Position numbers and translations under genes: made by a program
Notes under the pieces: generated by a model
Databases searched by the model: none
What the model saw: only the letters and a program-made list of their open reading frames with translations
Told to the model about the DNA's origin: nothing
Source: Erwinia sp. SLM-02
GTDB taxonomy: Bacteria; Pseudomonadota; Gammaproteobacteria; Enterobacterales; Enterobacteriaceae
Direction: 5' to 3'
Assembly (NCBI RefSeq): GCF_037450285.1
Contig: NZ_JAQISN010000001.1
Coordinates: 124,001 to 188,000 of the forward strand
DNA: 64,000 bases
Shown: piece by piece, positions 60,060 to 64,000 of the stretch
Position numbering within the stretch: position 1 is the first letter of the stretch
Layout: each line of letters opens with the position of its first letter

Positions 60060-63000
60060 TTATTTATGGTGCTCAACCGGATGACTGTGTTCCAGTTCCT
60101 CTTTGTTCTTACTGAAGCGGCGACGAACCACCACGAAGAACACCGGAACGAAGAAGATAGCCAGAACGGTTGCGGTAACCATGCCGCCCATTACGCCAGT
60201 ACCTACGGCGTTTTGCGCGCCGGAACCGGCACCGGAGCTGATGGCCAGCGGCAGTACGCCGAGGATAAAGGCCAGTGACGTCATCAGAATTGGACGTAAA
60301 CGCATACGTACCGCTTCCAGAGTCGACTCAACAAGGCCTTTACCTTCCTTCTCCATCAGGTCCTTGGCGAACTCAACGATCAGGATGGCGTTCTTCGCCG
60401 ATAGCCCTATGGTGGTTAGCAGCCCCACCACAAAGTAAACGTCATTACTCAGCCCACGCAGGGTGGTGAAGATCAGTGCACCGACCACACCCAGCGGAAC
60501 AACCAGCATCACCGAGAACGGAATCGACCAGCTCTCATACAGTGCCGCCAGACAGAGGAAGACCACAATCAGCGAGATGGCATACAGAGCAGGGGCCTGG
60601 TTTCCTGACAGACGTTCCTGATAGGACATACCGGTCCACTCGTAGCCAATACCGGTCGGTAGTTTTCCAGCCAGTTCTTCCATCAGGTTCATGGCTTCAC
60701 CCGAACTTTTGCCCGGTGCCGGTTGGCCCAACAGCTCCATAGACGGCAGGCCGTTGTAGCGTTCCAGGCGCGGTGAACCGTAGATCCACTGGCCCGATGT
60801 GAAGGTACTGAATGGCACCATCTCACCGCTGCTGGCACGAACATACCAGTTACCAATGTCGCTAGGTAACATACGGTAAGGTGCTTCACCCATCACGTAG
60901 ACTTTCTTCACGCGGCCGCGGTCAATGAAGTCATTAACGTAGGAACCGCCCCAGGTTGCGGCCAGCGTGGTGTTGATATCAGAGAGTGATACCCCCATCG
61001 CGCGCGCTTTTTCCTGGTCGATAGTCAGTTTGTACTGTGGCGTATCTTCCAGCCCGTTAGGACGTACACCCACCAGCGTATCTGCGTGCTGTCCAATCAT
61101 GCCCAGCAGCTGATTACGGGCTTCGGTCAATTTCTCATGACCCAGGCCGGCTTTATCGGTCAGCTGGAAGTCAAAGCCCGTTGCGGTACCCAGCTCAACA
61201 ATGGCTGGCAGGTTGAATGGGATGACCATAGCATCTTTAATGGATGACAATGCTCCCATCGCCCTGGCGGCAATCGCCGGAACTTTGTTTTCCGAACTGG
61301 AACGTTCATCCCAGTCCTTGAGGCTGACGAACGCGATACCGGTGTTCTGCCCACGCCCTGCAAAACCAAAGCCGTTAACGGTAAACACGGAGTTTACGTT
61401 GGCCTTTTCTTTGGTCAGGTAGTAGTCGGTCACCTGGTCCAGCACCTTCTGCGTACGCTCCTGCGTTGCACCGGCAGGCAGCTGAGCCATGGTCAGCAAC
61501 ACGCCCTGATCTTCTTCCGGCAGGAAGGAGGTTGGCAGGCGCAGGAACAGGAAGGCCATGCCCACAACGATCAGCAGGTAAATCACCAGGTAGCGGCCGG
61601 TGCTGCGAACGATATGACCGACGCTGTCGGTATAGTGCTGAGTGCTCTTGTCGAACAGGCGGTTGAACCAGCCAAAGAAGCCGGTTGTTTTACCGTGATC
61701 GCCTTTAGCAATCGGCTTCAGCATGGTGGCACACAGCGCCGGGGTCAGGATCAGGGCCACAATCACCGACAGCACCATCGCAGAAACGATAGTAATCGAG
61801 AACTGGCGGTAGATAACCCCCGTAGACCCGCCGAAGAAGGCCATAGGAATAAATACCGCGGACAGAACCAGGGCGATACCCACCAGGGCTCCCTGAATCT
61901 GGTCCATCGATTTCCGCGTGGCTTCCTTCGGAGGCAGGCCTTCTTCGGCCATCACGCGCTCAACGTTCTCGACCACGACGATGGCGTCATCAACCAACAG
62001 GCCTATCGCCAACACCATACCGAACATCGTCAGGGTGTTTATCGAATAGCCAAAGGCGCTGATAATGGCAAAGGTTCCCAGCAAGACGACCGGTACGGCG
62101 ATCGTTGGGATCAGCGTGGCGCGGAAGTTCTGCAGGAACAGATACATTACCAGGAAGACCAGCACGATCGCTTCAACCAGCGTTTTTACCACTTCGTTAA
62201 TAGAGATTTTAACGAACGGCGTGGTGTCATACGGATAAACCACTTTCAGGCCGGAAGGGAAGAACGGCTCAAGCTTGCTCAGTTCCGCTTTAACGGCGGA
62301 AGCGGTGTCCAGGGCGTTAGCACCGGTCGCCAGCTTAATCCCCAGACCAGAAGCCGGTTTGCCGTTGAAGCGGGCGATGATCTCGTAGTTCTCACCACCC
62401 AGTTCGATCTGCGCAACATCCTTCAGACGAACCTGCGAACCATCGGTATTCACCTTCAGCAAGATTTTGCCGAACTCTTCCGCCGAGGTCAGACGGGTCT
62501 GCGCAATGATGGAGGCGTTAAGCTGCTGCCCCTTCACCGGCGGTGAACCGCCAAGCTGACCTGCCGCCACCTGGGCGTTCTGAGTATTGATGGCGCTGAT
62601 CACATCCACCGGCGTCAACTGGTAGTTGTTGAGCTTGTGCGGGTCCATCCAGACGCGCATAGCATACTGCGCACCGAACAGCTGCGTATCGCCCACGCCA
62701 GCCACACGACTGATCGGGTCTTTAACGTTAGACCCGATGTAGTCGGAGATGTCGTTCTGCGTCATGGTGCCGTCATCATTGATGAAGCCGGCGACCATCA
62801 GGAAGCTGCTGGAGGATTTCTGAACGCGAATACCCTGCTGCTGAACTTCCTGTGGCAGCAGTGGCATTGCCAGCTGCAGCTTGTTCTGAACCTGAACCTG
62901 AGCAATATCGGCATTGGTGCCGGACTCAAAGGTCAGCGTCAGCTGCAACGTCCCCGTTGAGTCACTGCTTGAGCCCATATACATCAGGCCATCAATGCCG

Positions 63001-63209
63001 TTCATATTTTGTTCGATAACCTGCGTGACCGAGTCCTGCAAGGTTTTCGCATCCGCACCAGGATAGGTCGCTGAGATCTCGATTGCCGTTGGCGCAACGT
63101 TAGGATATTGCTCAATCGGCAGTTTCAGGATCGACAGTACGCCCGCCAGCATAATAATGATGGCGATAACCCAGGCGAAAATCGGGCGATCGATAAAAAA
63201 CTTAGCCAT
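60060..63209 (-). CDS. acrB: Multidrug efflux RND transporter AcrB
   Basis: AcrB is the proton-driven inner-membrane pump of the AcrAB-TolC system and exports drugs, bile salts and dyes. The 1049-residue product has the E. coli length, twelve membrane helices and two large periplasmic loops. The proton-relay Asp pair is in GLLVDDAIVVVENVERV near 407-408, and GLSAKNAILIVEFAKDL holds the Lys near 940. The C-terminus is EHSHPVEHHK. It follows acrA by 16 bases on the same strand and is ended by a strong terminator. Confidence 0.98.
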   Translation of the reverse strand: MAKFFIDRPIFAWVIAIIIMLAGVLSILKLPIEQYPNVAPTAIEISATYPGADAKTLQDSVTQVIEQNMNGIDGLMYMGSSSDSTGTLQLTLTFESGTNADIAQVQVQNKLQLAMPLLPQEVQQQGIRVQKSSSSFLMVAGFINDDGTMTQNDISDYIGSNVKDPISRVAGVGDTQLFGAQYAMRVWMDPHKLNNYQLTPVDVISAINTQNAQVAAGQLGGSPPVKGQQLNASIIAQTRLTSAEEFGKILLKVNTDGSQVRLKDVAQIELGGENYEIIARFNGKPASGLGIKLATGANALDTASAVKAELSKLEPFFPSGLKVVYPYDTTPFVKISINEVVKTLVEAIVLVFLVMYLFLQNFRATLIPTIAVPVVLLGTFAIISAFGYSINTLTMFGMVLAIGLLVDDAIVVVENVERVMAEEGLPPKEATRKSMDQIQGALVGIALVLSAVFIPMAFFGGSTGVIYRQFSITIVSAMVLSVIVALILTPALCATMLKPIAKGDHGKTTGFFGWFNRLFDKSTQHYTDSVGHIVRSTGRYLVIYLLIVVGMAFLFLRLPTSFLPEEDQGVLLTMAQLPAGATQERTQKVLDQVTDYYLTKEKANVNSVFTVNGFGFAGRGQNTGIAFVSLKDWDERSSSENKVPAIAARAMGALSSIKDAMVIPFNLPAIVELGTATGFDFQLTDKAGLGHEKLTEARNQLLGMIGQHADTLVGVRPNGLEDTPQYKLTIDQEKARAMGVSLSDINTTLAATWGGSYVNDFIDRGRVKKVYVMGEAPYRMLPSDIGNWYVRASSGEMVPFSTFTSGQWIYGSPRLERYNGLPSMELLGQPAPGKSSGEAMNLMEELAGKLPTGIGYEWTGMSYQERLSGNQAPALYAISLIVVFLCLAALYESWSIPFSVMLVVPLGVVGALIFTTLRGLSNDVYFVVGLLTTIGLSAKNAILIVEFAKDLMEKEGKGLVESTLEAVRMRLRPILMTSLAFILGVLPLAISSGAGSGAQNAVGTGVMGGMVTATVLAIFFVPVFFVVVRRRFSKNKEELEHSHPVEHHK

Positions 63210-63225
63210 GAATCAGTGGCTCCTG

Positions 63226-64000
63226 TTAAGACTTGCTTTGTTCAGACTGCGCCTGAGGCTGTGCTGCTGCTTTGGAGCTGTCTTCGCTAACTTCCTGTGG
63301 CGTTACGGCCGCACCTGGTCTGACACGCTGCAGCCCGGTGATAATAACTTTGTCACCTTCTTTCAGCCCACCGGTCACCAGCCACTTGTCGCCAATTGCC
63401 TGATCTGCGGTCAGATTACGGACCTCAACCTTATTGTCTGCACCTACCACCATGGCGGTAGCCTGGCCGGTTGGGGTACGGGTCACGCCCTGCTGTGGAA
63501 CCAGCAGCGCATTCGGGTTGGTGCCTTCATCCAGACGTGCACGCACGAACATGCCCGGCAGCAGGCTGTGATCCTGATTAGGGAACACGGCGCGCAGCGT
63601 GATAGAACCGGTGGTTTCATCGACGGTGACATCAGAGAATTCTAATGTACCCTTCTGCGCGTACTCGCTACCATTCTGCATTAACAGCTTAACTTCAGCC
63701 TTACCGTTCGCCTGCTGCAGCGTACCGGCATTCAGTTCATTACGCAGACGGATAAAGTCTTCGCTGGACTGAGTGACATCGACATAAATCGGGTCCAGCT
63801 GCTGAACGGTAGCCAGAGCGTTTGTCTGGCCACTGGTCACCAGTGCACCTTCGGTAACGGAAGATTTACCAATACGGCCGCTGATAGGTGAGGTGACTTT
63901 GGTGTAAGCCAGATTAATACGTGCGCTTTCTACCGCGGCCTGCGCGGCCTGAACTGCCGCTGCGGTCTGGCTTTGCGTCGCTACCGCCTGATCATAGTCC
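63226..64000 (-). CDS. acrA: Multidrug efflux periplasmic adaptor AcrA, 5' end outside window
   Basis: AcrA is the lipid-anchored periplasmic adaptor that joins AcrB to TolC. About 258 C-terminal residues are inside the window, with the start beyond 64000. The visible part begins in the hairpin (DYDQAVATQSQTAAAVQAAQ), continues through the lipoyl and beta-barrel domains (SPISGRIGKSSVTEGALV, ITLRAVFPNQDHSLLPGMFV) and ends in the membrane-proximal domain and a Gln/Ser-rich tail. It is the first gene of acrAB; no regulator is in view. Confidence 0.96.
   Translation of the reverse strand, partial: DYDQAVATQSQTAAAVQAAQAAVESARINLAYTKVTSPISGRIGKSSVTEGALVTSGQTNALATVQQLDPIYVDVTQSSEDFIRLRNELNAGTLQQANGKAEVKLLMQNGSEYAQKGTLEFSDVTVDETTGSITLRAVFPNQDHSLLPGMFVRARLDEGTNPNALLVPQQGVTRTPTGQATAMVVGADNKVEVRNLTADQAIGDKWLVTGGLKEGDKVIITGLQRVRPGAAVTPQEVSEDSSKAAAQPQAQSEQSKS

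Noticed and set aside
61614..62546. A 310-residue plus-strand frame opposite acrB
   Set aside because: Its His/Gln/Arg-rich composition is typical of an antisense reading; acrB is certain on the other strand.

Overview
This window is a chromosomal segment of a gamma-proteobacterium of the order Enterobacterales. Most of it follows the Escherichia coli K-12 gene order from queA to acrA, and most products match their E. coli counterparts in length and motifs. The moderate-to-high GC content, the loss of several E. coli neighbours (tsx and yajD after secF; ybaA, ylaB, ylaC and maa after ffs) and the inserted zinc locus suggest a member of the Erwinia/Pantoea group. The genus is an inference and was not tested. 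I see no tRNA, CRISPR array, prophage or insertion sequence.

Layout. 1-5.4 kb: queuosine tRNA modification (queA, cut by the window edge; tgt) and Sec accessory genes (yajC, secD, secF). 5.5-10.3 kb: lipoprotein yajI, then nrdR, ribD, ribH, nusB, thiL, pgpA (nucleotide reductase control, riboflavin, antitermination, thiamine, phospholipid). 10.5-14.6 kb, minus strand: yajO and the isoprenoid/exonuclease operon xseB-ispA-dxs. 14.9-20.2 kb: thiI, yajL, panE, yajQ, yajR. 20.3-25.1 kb, minus strand: the cytochrome bo3 oxidase operon cyoABCDE. 25.6-28.3 kb: ampG, yajG and divergent bolA. 28.7-37.5 kb: the proteostasis block tig, clpP, clpX, lon, hupB. 37.8-53.3 kb: ppiD, ybaV, ybaW, queC, ybaE, cof, a DMT exporter, decR, mdlAB, glnK-amtB, tesB, ybaY, ybaZ. 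53.5-54.7 kb: the 4.5S RNA gene ffs and hha/tomB. 54.9-59.9 kb: an accessory segment. 60-64 kb: acrB and the 3' part of acrA.

Two places depart from the usual plan. (1) In the proteostasis block the normal clpP-clpX-lon row is expanded to clpP, clpX, an inverted ClpP paralogue, a second clpX, lon. The two clpX genes encode the same 424-residue protein but differ at 14 silent positions, and the similarity stops at the start and stop codons. This looks like an old duplication kept uniform by gene conversion and selection. The ClpP paralogue has a Ser-His-Asn active site and lacks the usual N-terminal axial segment. (2) Between tomB and acrB lies a locus that reads as a zinc-starvation response. 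It holds a metal ABC transporter with a three-histidine binding protein, preceded by an overlapping 46-residue membrane mini-ORF, and zinc-free ribosomal proteins L31 and L36. Zur-box-like palindromes sit in front of the transporter and of the L31/L36 pair. A secreted solenoid protein with about 18 repeats of 14-15 residues lies between them.

Visible regulation includes sigma-32-type promoters before clpP and lon, a sigma-54 promoter before glnK with an NtrC-type palindrome that doubles as the mdlB terminator, and many intrinsic terminators.
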